In this document: positions 18,583-28,998 of the stretch, piece after piece
Position numbering within the stretch: position 1 is the stretch's first letter
How the letters are laid out: every line of letters starts with the position of its first letter
Assembly: GCA_040954445.1 (NCBI GenBank)
Contig: CP144362.1
Span: forward strand, 310,001 to 374,000
Direction: 5' to 3'
DNA length: 64,000 bases
From: Burkholderia sp.
GTDB lineage: Bacteria; Pseudomonadota; Gammaproteobacteria; Burkholderiales; Burkholderiaceae
Notes under the pieces: model-generated
Database searches by the model: none
Told to the model about the DNA's origin: nothing
What the model saw: only the letters and a program-made list of their open reading frames with translations
Program-made: the position numbers and the translations under genes

Positions 18583-19581
18583 TCATTCGGTCTTAGCGTC
18601 GCGGCGCAGTAGCCTGATCACGGCATCGCGCGGGGCCACGCCATCGAACAGCATGCTACAAACCGCCTCGGTGATCGGCATGTCGATCGCCTGGGCCTGC
18701 GTGAGGCCCAGCACCGTACGCGCGCAGCGCACGCCCTCGGCGACATGGCCGAGCGCCTGGAGGATTTCCTCAAGCGAGAGGCCTTGCGCGAGCTGCTGAC
18801 CAACCTTGCGGTTGCGCGACAGGTCGCCAGTGGCCGTTAAGATCAGGTCGCCAAGCCCTGTGAGCCCAGTGAAGGTTTCAGCGCGACCGCCGAGCATCAC
18901 GCCCAGCCGCGACATCTCGATCAGCCCGCGTGTGATAAGCGCGGCGCGCGCATTGAGCCCCAAGCCAAGGCCGTCAGCGACGCCGGTGGCGATTGCCAGC
19001 ACGTTTTTGACCGCCCCGCCCACCTCGACGCCAACTACGTCGTCGCTACTATAGATGCGCATCGCGCCATGGTGGAAGGCCTGCAGCGTGCGATCGCGGC
19101 AGGCCGTCGAACCGCTCGCCACAGTTAGCGCCACCGGAAGCCCCTGGGCCACCTCGTGCGCGAAGCTCGGCCCCGACAGCACGCCATGGCTAGCATGCCG
19201 CGGCAACACCTCGGCGATCATTTGGTGAGGCATCAACTCGGTATCGGGCTCGAAGCCCTTGCAGACCCACACCAGATGCGCTGGCACGCAGCCGACATCG
19301 TGCATCGCCACGCACATCGCGCGCAACCCGGCCACCGGCGCACCAATCACGCACAGCGCATCGTCAGTCGCGCCATGCGCGAGCGCCGCTGCGAGCTCGG
19401 GCTCGCAGCGCAGCGCGGCGGGCAGAGACACGCCCGGCAGATAACGGGAATTTTCATGATGGGCATAGAGCCTGGAGAGGAGCGCGCGATCACGCGCCCA
19501 CAATAGGGTATCATGCCGCGCGGCCAGATGCGCGGCGAGCGCGGTGCCCCATGCACCGGCACCGAGAACAGCGACTTTCAT
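18583..19581 (-). CDS. gpsA: NAD(P)-dependent glycerol-3-phosphate dehydrogenase
   Basis: This 332-aa cytosolic enzyme makes sn-glycerol-3-phosphate from dihydroxyacetone phosphate for phospholipid synthesis. The N-terminus [15 protein letters not shown] is the Rossmann dinucleotide site. The catalytic lysine region [21 protein letters not shown] and the substrate motif [20 protein letters not shown] are complete. I start at 19581 (MKVAVLG); the frame opens three codons earlier. It lies downstream of secB, the usual Burkholderia order. The stop lies 17 bp from a mini-element. Confidence 0.94.
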   Translation of the reverse strand: MKVAVLGAGAWGTALAAHLAARHDTLLWARDRALLSRLYAHHENSRYLPGVSLPAALRCEPELAAALAHGATDDALCVIGAPVAGLRAMCVAMHDVGCVPAHLVWVCKGFEPDTELMPHQMIAEVLPRHASHGVLSGPSFAHEVAQGLPVALTVASGSTACRDRTLQAFHHGAMRIYSSDDVVGVEVGGAVKNVLAIATGVADGLGLGLNARAALITRGLIEMSRLGVMLGGRAETFTGLTGLGDLILTATGDLSRNRKVGQQLAQGLSLEEILQALGHVAEGVRCARTVLGLTQAQAIDMPITEAVCSMLFDGVAPRDAVIRLLRRDAKTE

Positions 19582-19609
19582 ACCCCGCACCGGTTCGTGG
19601 GATGCGTAC

Positions 19610-20092
19610 TCAGTTCAGTGTGGCGCCGTTCGGTGTTCCGTTGGCAGTACCGGCCTGCTGCTGGATCTGTGCGAGGCGTTGCTCGTAGAGCCCCTGAAAG
19701 TTGATTTCTGCAAGATGGATCGGTGGAAAGCCGGCGCGCGTGATCGCATCGGCGATGTTCGAGCGCAGGTACGGGAACAGGATGGTCGGGCAGGCGATGC
19801 CGACCAGCGGGTCAAGCTGCTCTTCCGGGATATTGCGAATGTCGAAGATGCCGGCTTGCTTAGCTTCGATCAGGAACGCGACCTTGTCTTTTACCTTGGC
19901 GGTGACGGTACCCGAGACAACCACTTCATAGACACTTTCAGTCAGGCATTCAGCCTTCACATCGACTTCCACTTCCACCGAAGGTATGCCCTGTTCGAGG
20001 AAGATTGCCGGAGAATTCGGCTGCTCGAGCGACAGATCCTTCACGTAGATGCGCTGGATATTGAAGGACGGCTGGTTTTCGACGTCGGCCAT
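19610..20092 (-). CDS. secB: protein-export chaperone SecB
   Basis: This 160-aa tetrameric cytosolic chaperone keeps preproteins unfolded and hands them to SecA. The core [21 protein letters not shown], the [13 protein letters not shown] strand and [32 protein letters not shown] are standard. It precedes gpsA by 28 bp. grxC, usually upstream, is missing; an IS-hybrid element sits 73 bp before the start, so the native promoter may be lost. Confidence 0.95.
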   Translation of the reverse strand: MADVENQPSFNIQRIYVKDLSLEQPNSPAIFLEQGIPSVEVEVDVKAECLTESVYEVVVSGTVTAKVKDKVAFLIEAKQAGIFDIRNIPEEQLDPLVGIACPTILFPYLRSNIADAITRAGFPPIHLAEINFQGLYEQRLAQIQQQAGTANGTPNGATLN

Positions 20093-20164
20093 GTTGGCTC
20101 CATAAAATTAATGTGAAGGCAACCGGTTTCCTCCGGCTACCACCCGGTTTTGGTGCCCGTACGG

Positions 20165-20337
20165 GGCGTTGTTGCATAAATCGAGCGTGAGGACACGATG
20201 GCATCTACGGACATATTGATCCGCAATTCTTGATCTTGAAATTGAAAAATCGCCCCCTCATCTGAGGGGCATGGAAAACGAGACATGAGGGACGATTTTT
20301 CAATTTCAAGAATTGCGGATCAATATGCAACAACGCC
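20165..20337. mobile_element. hybrid element: IS ends enclosing a full second-family hairpin
   Basis: This 173-bp unit begins with an IS-type end and about 50 bp of the right-end region. It then carries a complete 110-bp hairpin repeat (20215-20324) and finishes with ATGCAACAACGCC. It shows where the 24-bp insert in the other mini-elements comes from. No flanking duplication was found. Confidence 0.75.
20215..20324. repeat. second hairpin repeat family, complete copy
   Basis: This is a 110-bp near-perfect palindrome: ATTGATCCGCAATTC and TTGAAATTGAAAAATCG with CCCCTCAT on the left, mirrored on the right to GGATCAAT. The loop is near GGGGCATGGAAAACGAGAC. No coding capacity. Confidence 0.8.
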
Positions 20338-20347
20338 GCGCTCGGTA

Positions 20348-22702
20348 TCAGCGCTTGAGTTTGGCGAAGGCCGCCGCCATCGCGCCGACCTGCTGGGGCT
20401 CCCGCGCACACTGCGACCGGTCGCCCATGCTTCCGCGCGCCGGGCTGCGATCATTGCCAACATCGCTGCTGCGGCGGATGCGGCCGTTAGTGGCAACACC
20501 GAGCTCATCGTCTATGCGCATCGTCAGGGCGATACGCTGGCGCTTTACATCGACGTCGAGCACTTTGACTTTGATCAGCAGGCCGGCCTTTACCACGTCG
20601 TGCGGATCCTTGATGAACTTGGTCGACATCGCCGAGACGTGGACCAGTCCATCCTGATGGATGCCGATATCGACGAAGGCACCGAACGCTGCCACGTTGG
20701 TCACGATACCCTCGAGTACCATACCAGGCATCAGGTCGTATATCTGCTCGACACCTGCGCGGAAGATGGCGGTCTTGAACTCGGGCCGAGGATCGCGGCC
20801 CGGCTTCTCGAGTTCGGACAAGATGTCACGAATCGTCGGCAAACCGAAACGATCGTCGACGAACTCGGTCGGGGCGAGGCCGGCCAGCGCGTCTCGATTG
20901 CCGAGGACGCCGTCGATGCGCTTGCTGACCTTCGCGAGGATGCGCTCGACCACCGGATAGGCTTCCGGGTGGACCGAGGAGCGATCGAGCGGGTTCTCGC
21001 CACCGTTGATACGCAGGAAGCCGGCGGCCTGCTCGAAGGTCTTGTCACCCAGGCGAGGCACGCGGCGCAGATGCTCGCGGGACAAGAACGGACCATTGGC
21101 GTCGCGGAAAGCGACGATATTGCGCGCCAGCGTGGCATTGAGCCCAGAGACGCGGGCCAGCAGAGCGACCGAGGCGGTGTTCGCATCGACCCCCACGGCG
21201 TTAACACAATCCTCGACCACTGCGTCCAGCGAGCGCGCCAGCTCACGCTGGTTGACGTCGTGCTGGTATTGACCCACACCGATCGCCTTCGGTTCGATCT
21301 TGACAAGCTCGGCAAGCGGATCCTGCAGGCGGCGTGCAATCGAGACGGCACCACGGAGCGTTACGTCGAGCTCAGGGAATTCCTTGGCCGCTGTTTCGGA
21401 AGCCGAATAGACCGACGCACCCGCCTCAGACACTATGATCTTCTGCAGTTTCAACTCGGGATGGCGCGAGATGAGTTCGCTGGCGAGCTTGTCGGTCTCG
21501 CGAGAGGCGGTGCCGTTGCCGATGCTGATCAACCCGGCCTGGGTCTGCGTCGCCAAGCGCGCCAGCTTGGCCAGAGAGCCGTCCCAGTCACGGCGCGGTT
21601 CGTGCGGATAGATCGTGTCAGTAGTGAGTAGCTTGCCAGTGCGATCGACCACCGCCACTTTGACGCCGGCGCGTAAACCCGGATCCAGGCCAATCACAAC
21701 CTTCGGTCCGGCTGGCGAGGCCAGCAGAAGGTCTTTGAGGTTGCGCGCGAACACGCGGATCGCTTCGCTCTCGGCATCCTCGCGCAGCTTAGTCAGCAGC
21801 TCGGTTTCCAGGTGCGGCTGAACCTTGACGCGCCAGCACCAGCGGCACACCTCGGACAGCCATTTGTCGGCCGGTCGGCTCTGGTTGGCGATGCCGAAAT
21901 GGCGCGCAATCATCGCCGCGCCCGGATGCGGCACCTGCGCGTCGAGTTCCTTGCCTAGGCCTAGCTGGACCGTCAGCACGCCGGCGTTGCGACCGCGGAA
22001 CAAGGCCAGCGCGCGGTGCGAGGGCACCGTCTTGAGTGTTTCCGAATACGCGTAGTAATCGCGGAATTTCTCGCCTTCCTCGTTCTCCTTGCCTTCCACC
22101 ACGGTCGAGGAGATCACACCCTGGCGGTGCAGGTAGTCGCGCAGCTTACCGAGCAGCGCGGCCGTTTCGCCGAACTGTTCGGACAGGATGTCGCGCGCTC
22201 CGTCGAGCGCAGCCTTCACGGCGGCCACGCCCTTGTCGGCGTTCACATAGGCGACCGCGGCCTGCGGATCGAGCAGCGGATTAGCGAGCAGCGCCTGGGC
22301 AAGCGGCTCGAGCCCAGCCTCCCGGGCGATCTGCGCGCGCGTGCGGCGCTTCGGCCTATAGGGCAAGTAGCAATCTTCGAGCACTTGCTTACTGTCGGCG
22401 GCCTCGATGGTGCCACGCAGCTCATCGGTCAGCTTGCCCTGTTCCGCGACGCTGGAGAGGATGGCAGCACGCCGTTCCTCGAGTTCGCGCAGGTACAACA
22501 GGCGCTCCTCGAGCTGTCGCAGTTGGGTGTCGTCCAGATTGCCCGTGACTTCTTTGCGGTAGCGGGCGATGAACGGAACTGTGGAGCCTTCGCCGAGAAG
22601 TTGAACGGCTGCCGCGACCTGCCGCGGATGGACCGCAAGTTCGGTGGAGATGCGTTGAACGAGGCGTGGTTGCATAAATCGAGCGTGAGGACGCAATGGC
22701 AT
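20348..22702 (-). CDS. tex: S1-domain RNA-binding transcription accessory protein Tex, start supplied by IS
   Basis: This 784-aa frame encodes Tex, a nucleic-acid-binding protein linked to transcription. It has the N-terminal helical domain ([28 protein letters not shown]), the YqgF-like RNase H fold ([16 protein letters not shown], about residues 332-347), helix-hairpin-helix segments ([28 protein letters not shown]), and a C-terminal S1 domain ([32 protein letters not shown]). The first native codons are gone. The only early ATG codons (22702, and 22675 giving MQPRLVQ) lie in the abutting IS right end. The next in-frame start-type codon I see is a TTG about 69 codons in. Confidence 0.92.
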   Translation of the reverse strand: MPLRPHARFMQPRLVQRISTELAVHPRQVAAAVQLLGEGSTVPFIARYRKEVTGNLDDTQLRQLEERLLYLRELEERRAAILSSVAEQGKLTDELRGTIEAADSKQVLEDCYLPYRPKRRTRAQIAREAGLEPLAQALLANPLLDPQAAVAYVNADKGVAAVKAALDGARDILSEQFGETAALLGKLRDYLHRQGVISSTVVEGKENEEGEKFRDYYAYSETLKTVPSHRALALFRGRNAGVLTVQLGLGKELDAQVPHPGAAMIARHFGIANQSRPADKWLSEVCRWCWRVKVQPHLETELLTKLREDAESEAIRVFARNLKDLLLASPAGPKVVIGLDPGLRAGVKVAVVDRTGKLLTTDTIYPHEPRRDWDGSLAKLARLATQTQAGLISIGNGTASRETDKLASELISRHPELKLQKIIVSEAGASVYSASETAAKEFPELDVTLRGAVSIARRLQDPLAELVKIEPKAIGVGQYQHDVNQRELARSLDAVVEDCVNAVGVDANTASVALLARVSGLNATLARNIVAFRDANGPFLSREHLRRVPRLGDKTFEQAAGFLRINGGENPLDRSSVHPEAYPVVERILAKVSKRIDGVLGNRDALAGLAPTEFVDDRFGLPTIRDILSELEKPGRDPRPEFKTAIFRAGVEQIYDLMPGMVLEGIVTNVAAFGAFVDIGIHQDGLVHVSAMSTKFIKDPHDVVKAGLLIKVKVLDVDVKRQRIALTMRIDDELGVATNGRIRRSSDVGNDRSPARGSMGDRSQCAREPQQVGAMAAAFAKLKR

Positions 22703-23783
22703 CGATGGGCGTAATTTTAGGCGATACGAGAACGGATTACGGACGAGCTAAGCCCGCCCCCATACGGGTTAATTACGGCGGACTTCGGGCGCCTACGAGG
22801 CGATGTGACGCGCCCAGAAACGGTTGCCGGTCAGCGTTTTAAACCGATACATCGCATTCTCGCCAAGCGATCGACAGTGGCAGCTACTGCTTTTCTTCCA
22901 TTCTGGACGACCGTCACGGGCAATTGCATCAACCACGCCGTTACGCCACGCCGCACCGGGGATATCCGCTAGCCAATGAGCGGGACCCTCGCGTGGTGGA
23001 ATCGAAGGAATAGCACTACGTGCAGCAATGGCCGCATGGCATGGCTTGGTTTCGTAGGCACTGCCGACGATATCGATCTGTTTGTCGCGCGTAATCTGGT
23101 CGAGCAACTTGGCCAGAGCGGCACCGTCAGCTACATCCTGATGCGTCATTAGCGCGGCATACACTTGACTTGTATTCGCGTTGAGCGAGAGGCGGACTTT
23201 ACGCCACGTGCGTCGCTTCGAGTAGCCGTACTGGCGTACCTTCCATGTACTTGCGCCATAGACCTTTAGACCGGTGCTTTCGACCAGCAGGTGGATCGAC
23301 TCGCTGTCGCGAAGGATCGGCAGTTCGACATCAAGCGTTTTTGTCCAGCGACAGAGCGTGGTGTAATTCGGCACCGGCAAGCTCAAGAAGGCCAGATCGG
23401 GCAGACTTTGGGCGAAACCTTCCATGGCGCGCAGCATCAGTCGATAGACAATCTTCACACCAAGTAATGCCTGAATCAGCGTATCGCCCCGTGCAGACGC
23501 TGGCGACCACGCGTGGATATGGCGCGAACGGCCATTCTGGCAAAAATGGCTGCATTTATCCATATCGTCACGTTCCCCCGGTTTATCAGGACTATATTAT
23601 AAGGGCCGCCCAATTCCTGACACGGTCAGCGTGCCTTCGGATCACCTGTCTTGTGTATGTTTTTGCGCATTTTCTTGGCAAAATTAGGCAGTTACTCTGG
23701 AATCTGACTTGATAACAGGAGGCTGGCCCCGCGACAGGGGCGCGTAAACATCAACGGCTCTCGCTCGATTTATGCAACAACGC
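22663..23783 (-). mobile_element. IS903-group element, divergent and catalytically dead copy
   Basis: This is a full-length element with slightly changed ends (GGCGTGGTTGC at the left). The transposase frame (23563-22793) differs more from the others than they do from each other. The first catalytic Asp is Glu (VESTGLK), the second region is shortened (VGSAYETK instead of GGDGAYDTK), and Y263 of the signature is changed ([16 protein letters not shown]). The N-terminus is out of frame. It looks like an older lineage of the element. Confidence 0.88.
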
Positions 23784-24740
23784 TGGGCGATTGCCGACTT
23801 ACTCAACACTCAACTGCGCACCGGCGTGTTCGATATTTGCAAACGCTACGCCAGAGAAGGTGCGGCTGGATTGCGTGACAAGCCGATCGGCAGAGCCGTG
23901 AACCCACGCCGTGCCCTGAGTGAGCAGCAGGAAGTGGAAATTCGCGCGCTGTTGCGCGATCAGATGTCGGACCAGTTGAAGATATAGTTTGCGTTGTGGA
24001 CGTGCCATGCCGTGCGGGAATTGATCCGGCAGCGATGCTGTTTGACGCTGTAGGGCGTCGGCCTGTATCTGGCGCGCTGGGGTTTCACGCCGCAAAAGCT
24101 GATGAAACGGGCCTACGAGCAGCGGTCGGAAGCGGTGCAGGCATGGCTGAACGAGACGTATCCGGAGATTTCGTGCCAGGCCATAGCCGAAGGCGCGGAG
24201 ATCCAGTGGGGTGACGAAACGGGCCTGCGCTGGGACGATGTGCGAAACCACTCCTACGCGCCGATTGGCAAGACGCCAGAGCGACGCATGGCAAGTCGAC
24301 GCGAAGACCTGTCGGTGATGTCGACGATGACAAACCGCGGCCAGGTGCGCTGGGAAATATTCGAGGGCGCGATGAACGCAAACATCCTGCTTGACTTCCT
24401 GAAGAGACTGATCAAAGACTTGCGCAGCACGAAGGTGTTTCTGATTCTCGACAACCTGCAAGTTTATCGCGCCAAGCCGCTGAAGGCGTCGTTGGCCGAG
24501 CATATTAACAAAATCGAGGTGCTCTACCTGCCGTCGTGTAGTTCGGAGCTCAATCCCGACGAGATGCTCTATACGGATCTGAAAGCGAACGTGACAAAAC
24601 AGGCTCCGGAACAAATCAAGGGGTATTTCAAGAAAGCCGTCATCAGCCATCTGCGTCGTCTCCAGAAATCATCAAAGCGTGTCGCTCTATATTTCATGCA
24701 TAAACCGATTCGCTATGCAGTTTGATTCAAAATCAAAATA
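23784..24740 (+). pseudogene. IS630-family transposase, 5'-truncated and frameshifted
   Basis: Two frames carry an IS630-type (Tc1/mariner-like) transposase. The helix-turn-helix part (GVFDICKRYAREGAAGLRDKPIG) ends at 23987. The catalytic part (24102-24725) has the first Asp in WGDETGLRWDD, DNLQVYRAKP and the SELNPDE motif (normally PELNPDE). The first residues are lost at the junction with the neighbouring IS, and a frameshift separates the halves near 23985. Related 3' fragments lie at 28792 and 49765. Confidence 0.85.
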
Positions 24741-24791
24741 ACGTATTGCTGATAAATATTATATGCCAAAAAAATCAGAAATGGGGACAGA

Positions 24792-26708
24792 CTATGCTGA
24801 GCCGCTTACGTACATCTTGACCTTCGAGCGGTCGCGCAGCGCCTTCATATAGGCCTCGCTCTCGCTTTGCGCATAGACTTGGGCCAGTTGCTGCTGGACG
24901 GCGTTCAGTTGCTGCGGATCCACCGGAACGGGCGGCATGATCGCGTTGACGCGGAAGATTGCATAACCGCCATTCGCGCCAAGATCGACGCCGACATAGG
25001 CCGGCAGCGACTTCGCGTCGGCCTTGTAGATCGCCGCGATCGCCTCGGGCGACAAACCCAGCGTCTGCAAGCGCGAGACCTTCACAGCTGGCAGGAAACC
25101 GGCGGTCGACTTCGACTTCTGCAGCGCCGCCAGCTTCGCCGCGCCGTCTTGCTTGGCCAGCCTCGCTCTTTCTTCGGCGATATACTTCTGGCGCACTACG
25201 TCCTTTACGGCATGCAGCGCGGGCACTGAGGCCGGCTTGTCGGTCGTCACATGCGCGGCGATCAACATGCTGTTGCCGACGTCGATCGCCTGCGTATTAT
25301 TACCGTTCTTGACCGAGTCCGCTGCGAATACCGCGGCCAGGAACTTCGGACTGTTGAGCGGGCTGTTGGGCGGCAGTGCTGGGTTCGGTTGCGGCGTGAC
25401 GGTGGCAGTCTGGATCGTCAGCTTGTACTTTTCAGCAGCCGGCTGCAGGCTCTTTTCTTGCTCGTAGACCAGCGAAGAGAAGCCTTCCGAAGTGTCACTG
25501 AAGGCCTTGCCCCCGAACTGCTGCTTGAGTTCGGTTGCGATCGAATCCTTGACCTCGTCGAAGGGTTTGACTACGGCCGGCTTCACATCAGTCGCCTTGA
25601 GGATATGGTAGCCGAGATCTGACTCGACCACCTTGCTGATCTCGCCAGACTTCAGCGCGAAAGCCGCGTCTTCAAAGGTCGGTCCGCCGGCAGCCGAGCC
25701 GCGTGTGACGTAGCCCAAGTCACCGCCCTTGATCGCCGAGGGTGCGTCCTGCGAATTCTCCTCGGCGATCTGCGCGAAATCGCCCGGGTGGGCCGTCACC
25801 TCCGCCAGCAGGCGGTCTGCCTTGGCCTTCGCGGCGGCCTTGTCTGAGGCGTTGGCGTTGCGCGACGCGGCGATGAAGATGTGGCTCACGCGCATCTGCG
25901 CCTTGGTGCGGAAGCGCGCGGCGTTGCCGTCGTAGAACTTGTGGAGATCGGCGTCGGACGGCTGCGCGTTGGCAGCCGCAGCGGCAGGCGTGAATAAAAT
26001 GTACTGGATGGTGGCTGTCTCGGGCGTGGCGAACGACTGCTTGTGCGCTTCGTAGTAGGCCGAGAGTTGGGCATCGGTCTGCTTGACTTTGGTCGCGTAG
26101 TCGGTCGGCTGCAGCACGATCGCCTGGATTTCGCGCTGCTGCTGCGCCAGGTTAGTCAGGCGCTTGGCAACGCTCTTGGGCGTGAAGGCACTGTTGATCA
26201 GGTTATTGAGCAACTGGCTCTGCGAGAGCTGGCTGCGCACCGATTCCTCGTACTGGGCCGGCGTCATGCCCTGCATCGCTAGCAGCTGCTTATAGCGCTC
26301 CGCGTCGATCGAGCCATCGGGCTTGTGCAGCAAGGCGATGATTGGGTTCGAAATCAGTGCTTCGCGCACCGCATTGTCGGAAGCCGTCAGATGGAGGCGG
26401 CGCACCTCGTCGGTCAGCGCGCGCTGCTCGATGATGCTATCGAGTAGTTGCTGGCGACGCTCGGGCGTATCGAATTGCGTGGGGTCGAAGTTCGCGCCGA
26501 GGGCCTGGCGTGCCTGTTCGACCTGCTGGCGATAGGTGCCGTCGAATTCGGCGCGCGTGATTTTGTGTCCGTCGACTGATGCCACATTCGCGCTATCGTC
26601 GAAGAAGTCGCAGAAGCCCTGTACCCCCACGAACCCGAGCCCCGGAAGCACGATCAAGAGCAAGAGGAACATCATCAGGCGCTGATGATTACGGAAGAAA
26701 TCAAGCAT
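24792..26708 (-). CDS. ppiD: periplasmic folding chaperone PpiD (SurA N-domain, parvulin)
   Basis: This 638-aa protein is anchored in the inner membrane by one N-terminal helix (about residues 12-31) with the rest in the periplasm. Next come a SurA-like chaperone domain (residues 35-200), a parvulin PPIC domain (about residues 265-365, with QMRVSHIFIAAS and GDLGYVTRGSAAGGPTFEDAAFAL), and a C-terminal chaperone region. It assists newly exported proteins leaving the Sec translocon. Length is normal and the start at 26708 (MLDFFRNHQRLMMFLLLLIV) is typical. Confidence 0.92.
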   Translation of the reverse strand: MLDFFRNHQRLMMFLLLLIVLPGLGFVGVQGFCDFFDDSANVASVDGHKITRAEFDGTYRQQVEQARQALGANFDPTQFDTPERRQQLLDSIIEQRALTDEVRRLHLTASDNAVREALISNPIIALLHKPDGSIDAERYKQLLAMQGMTPAQYEESVRSQLSQSQLLNNLINSAFTPKSVAKRLTNLAQQQREIQAIVLQPTDYATKVKQTDAQLSAYYEAHKQSFATPETATIQYILFTPAAAAANAQPSDADLHKFYDGNAARFRTKAQMRVSHIFIAASRNANASDKAAAKAKADRLLAEVTAHPGDFAQIAEENSQDAPSAIKGGDLGYVTRGSAAGGPTFEDAAFALKSGEISKVVESDLGYHILKATDVKPAVVKPFDEVKDSIATELKQQFGGKAFSDTSEGFSSLVYEQEKSLQPAAEKYKLTIQTATVTPQPNPALPPNSPLNSPKFLAAVFAADSVKNGNNTQAIDVGNSMLIAAHVTTDKPASVPALHAVKDVVRQKYIAEERARLAKQDGAAKLAALQKSKSTAGFLPAVKVSRLQTLGLSPEAIAAIYKADAKSLPAYVGVDLGANGGYAIFRVNAIMPPVPVDPQQLNAVQQQLAQVYAQSESEAYMKALRDRSKVKMYVSGSA

Positions 26709-26734
26709 GCAAAATCAAATTGGGTTGACAAAGT

Positions 26735-26800
26735 GTTGATTGGTCCACAATTTCAAGAGATTGGTCCACAATTTCAAGATCACAAATTATTGATCGATAG
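26735..26800 (+). repeat. degenerate second-family hairpin fragments
   Basis: TTGGTCCACAATTTCAAGA occurs twice in tandem (about 26738 and 26760), followed by TCACAAATTATTGATCGAT. These match one arm of the hairpin repeat and lie in the ppiD upstream region. Confidence 0.5.
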
Positions 26801-26861
26801 TACCACATCAGTGGCAAGGAAAAAAGCGTAACCGGAGACCCTGGGCAGGGCCCCCGCATGA

Positions 26862-27545
26862 GGCGTTGTTGCATAAATCGAGCGAGATCCGTTGACGTTT
26901 ACGCGCAACGGTCTCGGGGCAAGCCCCTATCAAGTCAGATTCCAGAGTAACTGCCTAATTTTTGCCAAGAAAATACGCAAGGACTTACACAATACAGGTA
27001 AGCGTGAAGGCACGCTACCATGTCAGGAATTGGGCGGCCTATAATAAAGGCCTGATCCACCCGGGGAACGTGACGATATGGATAGATGAAGCCGTTTTTT
27101 CCAGAATACTCGACGCCATACCCACACGTGGTCGCCCGTGTCTATACGGCGATACGCTGATTCAGGCATTACTTGGCGTGAAGACCGTCTATCGACTGAC
27201 GTTGCGCGCCCTGCAAGGTTTTACCCAAAGTCCCAAAGTCTGCGCGATCTGGCCTTCCCGAGCTTGCCTGTGCCGAATTACGCCCCGCTCTGTCGCCGGG
27301 CGAAAACGCTTGATATCGCACTGCCGATCCTTCGTGACAATGAACCGATCTATCTGGTTGTCGACAGCACCGGTCTGACGGTCTATGGCGAAGGTGAATG
27401 GAAGGTGTGGGCCAGCACGGCTACTCGAAGCGGCTCACGTGGTAAAGTCCATCTCGCGCTCAACGCGAATACGGGTCAAGTGCATGCCGCGCTAATGACG
27501 CATCAGAATGTGGCGTTGTTGCCATTGCGTCCTCGCGCTTGATGT
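26862..27545 (+). mobile_element. IS903-group element, 3'-truncated, joined to an end fragment
   Basis: The left end and the first 650 bp are present. The transposase (from 26962, MPRKYARTYTIQV) has frame changes near 27230 and in the WKVRQHGY region. Within HQNVA the sequence jumps directly to an IS-end fragment (GGCGTTGTTGCCATTGCGTC, 27513-27545). Confidence 0.85.
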
Positions 27546-27592
27546 ATTGATTCTAAATTCGTGATCTTGAAATTGTAAAAGCGTCCCTCATG
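27546..27592 (+). repeat. left half of a second-family hairpin split by an IS
   Basis: ATTGATTCTAAATTCGTGAT ... GTCCCTCATG. The right half resumes at 28713 beyond the inserted IS, starting with the duplicated CCCTCATG. Confidence 0.8.
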
Positions 27593-28712
27593 GGCGTTGT
27601 TGCATAAATCGAGTATGAGGATGCAATAGCATCGACGGGCATAATTTTAGGCAATACGAACGGATTGCGGACGAGCGAGGCGCCATACGGTTGACGACGC
27701 CGACGCGAATGGAGACCTCGGTCACCTGCGAGTCGATGTGACGCGCCCAGAGACAGTTGCCGGTGAGGGTCTTGAACCGATACATCGCATTCTCGGCAAG
27801 CGATCGCCGGTGGTAGCCACTGTCTTGCTTCCATTCTCGACGACCGTCACGGGCAATTGCATCAACCGCGCCATTACGCCACGCCGCACCGGGCACATCC
27901 GCTGGCCAATGAACGGCACCCTCGCGTGGCGGAATCGAAGGAATAGCACTGCGTGCAGCAATGGCCGCATGGCATGGCTTGGTGTCGTAGGCACCATCAC
28001 CGCCGATGACATCGATTTGTTCTTCGCGTGGAATCTGGTCGAGCAACTTGGCCAGAGCGTCACCGTCAGCCACATTCTGATTCGTCATTAGCGCGGCATG
28101 CACTTGACCCGTATTCGTGTTGAGCGCGAGATGGACTTTACGCCACGTGCGCCGCTTCGAGTAGCCGTGCTGTCGCACCTTCCATTCACCTTCGCCATAG
28201 ACCGTCAGACCGGTGCTGTCGACAACCAGATAGATCGGTTCATTGTCACGAAGGATCGGCAGTGCGACATCAAGCGTTTTGCCCGGCGACAGAGCGTGGT
28301 GTAATTCGGCACCGGCAAGCTCGGGAAGGCCAGATCGCGCAGACTTTGGGTGAAACCTTGCAGGGCGCGCAACGTCAGTCGATAGACGGGCTTCACGCCA
28401 AGTAATGTCTGAATCAGCGTATCGCCGTATAGACACTGGCGACCACGTGTGGGTATGGCGTCGAGTATTCTGGCAAGGACGGCTTCATCTATCTATATTG
28501 TTACGTTCCCCCGGTTGATCAGGCCTTCATTATAAAGCAGCCCAATTCCTGACACGGTAGCGTGCCTTCGGCTCACCTTTCTTGTGTACGTTCTTGCGCA
28601 TTTTCTTGGCAAAAATTAGGCAGTTACTCTGGCATCTGACTTGATAGGGGCTTGCCCCGAGACCGTTGCGCGTAAACGTCAACTGATCTCGCTCGATTTA
28701 TGCAACAACGCC
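27593..28712 (-). mobile_element. IS903-group element inserted in a hairpin repeat, transposase frameshifted
   Basis: This is 1120 bp with both ends. It splits one hairpin repeat and is flanked by CCCTCATG on both sides (27585-27592 and 28713-28720), an 8-bp duplication. The transposase has lost one T in the KTLDV region (about 28278), separating an N-terminal frame from the catalytic frame. The C-terminal region also has small deletions (GVVNRMAPRSS). Confidence 0.9.
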
Positions 28713-28791
28713 CCCTCATGTCTCGTTTTTCCATGCCCATCACATGAGGGACGTTTTTACAATTTCAAGATCACGAATTTAGAATCAATAA
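28713..28791 (+). repeat. right half of the split second-family hairpin
   Basis: CCCTCATGTCTCG loop, then ACATGAGGGACG, TTACAATTTCAAGATCACGA and AGAATCAATA, completing the half at 27546-27592. Confidence 0.8.
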
Positions 28792-28866
28792 AGCGTGTCG
28801 ATCGCTATTTCATGCATAAACCGATTTGCTATGCAGCTTTATTCAAGATTGCTTATTTCTGATCAA
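28792..28866 (+). mobile_element. IS630-type 3' fragment
   Basis: It encodes KRVDRYFMHKPICYAALFKIAYF, matching the C-terminus of the IS630 transposase at 24725 and the sequence after it. Confidence 0.65.
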
Positions 28867-28998
28867 TATGAGGCGGCCTAACTGTGCGGTGCACCAAAGA
28901 AAGTATGCTATCGTATATAAAATAAAGTATATAAAATAAAAAATAGAAAAAAGAATACTTAAAACTCGAACAATCGATGCGGACGTGCCTGAGAGGCT
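28867..28998. other. AT-rich segment with a tandem repeat
   Basis: It contains two copies of GTATATAAAATAAA (about 28914 and 28929) in an A-rich tract unlike the surrounding GC-rich DNA. No gene is seen. Confidence 0.5.

Noticed and set aside
20285-21631. 448-aa plus-strand frame opposite tex
   Set aside because: Shadow of tex: no family features, Asp/Arg/Ala-rich composition, and the tex frame on the other strand has clear domains.
23799-24650. 283-aa minus-strand frame opposite the IS630 transposase
   Set aside because: Antisense to a recognisable transposase; no independent domain seen.
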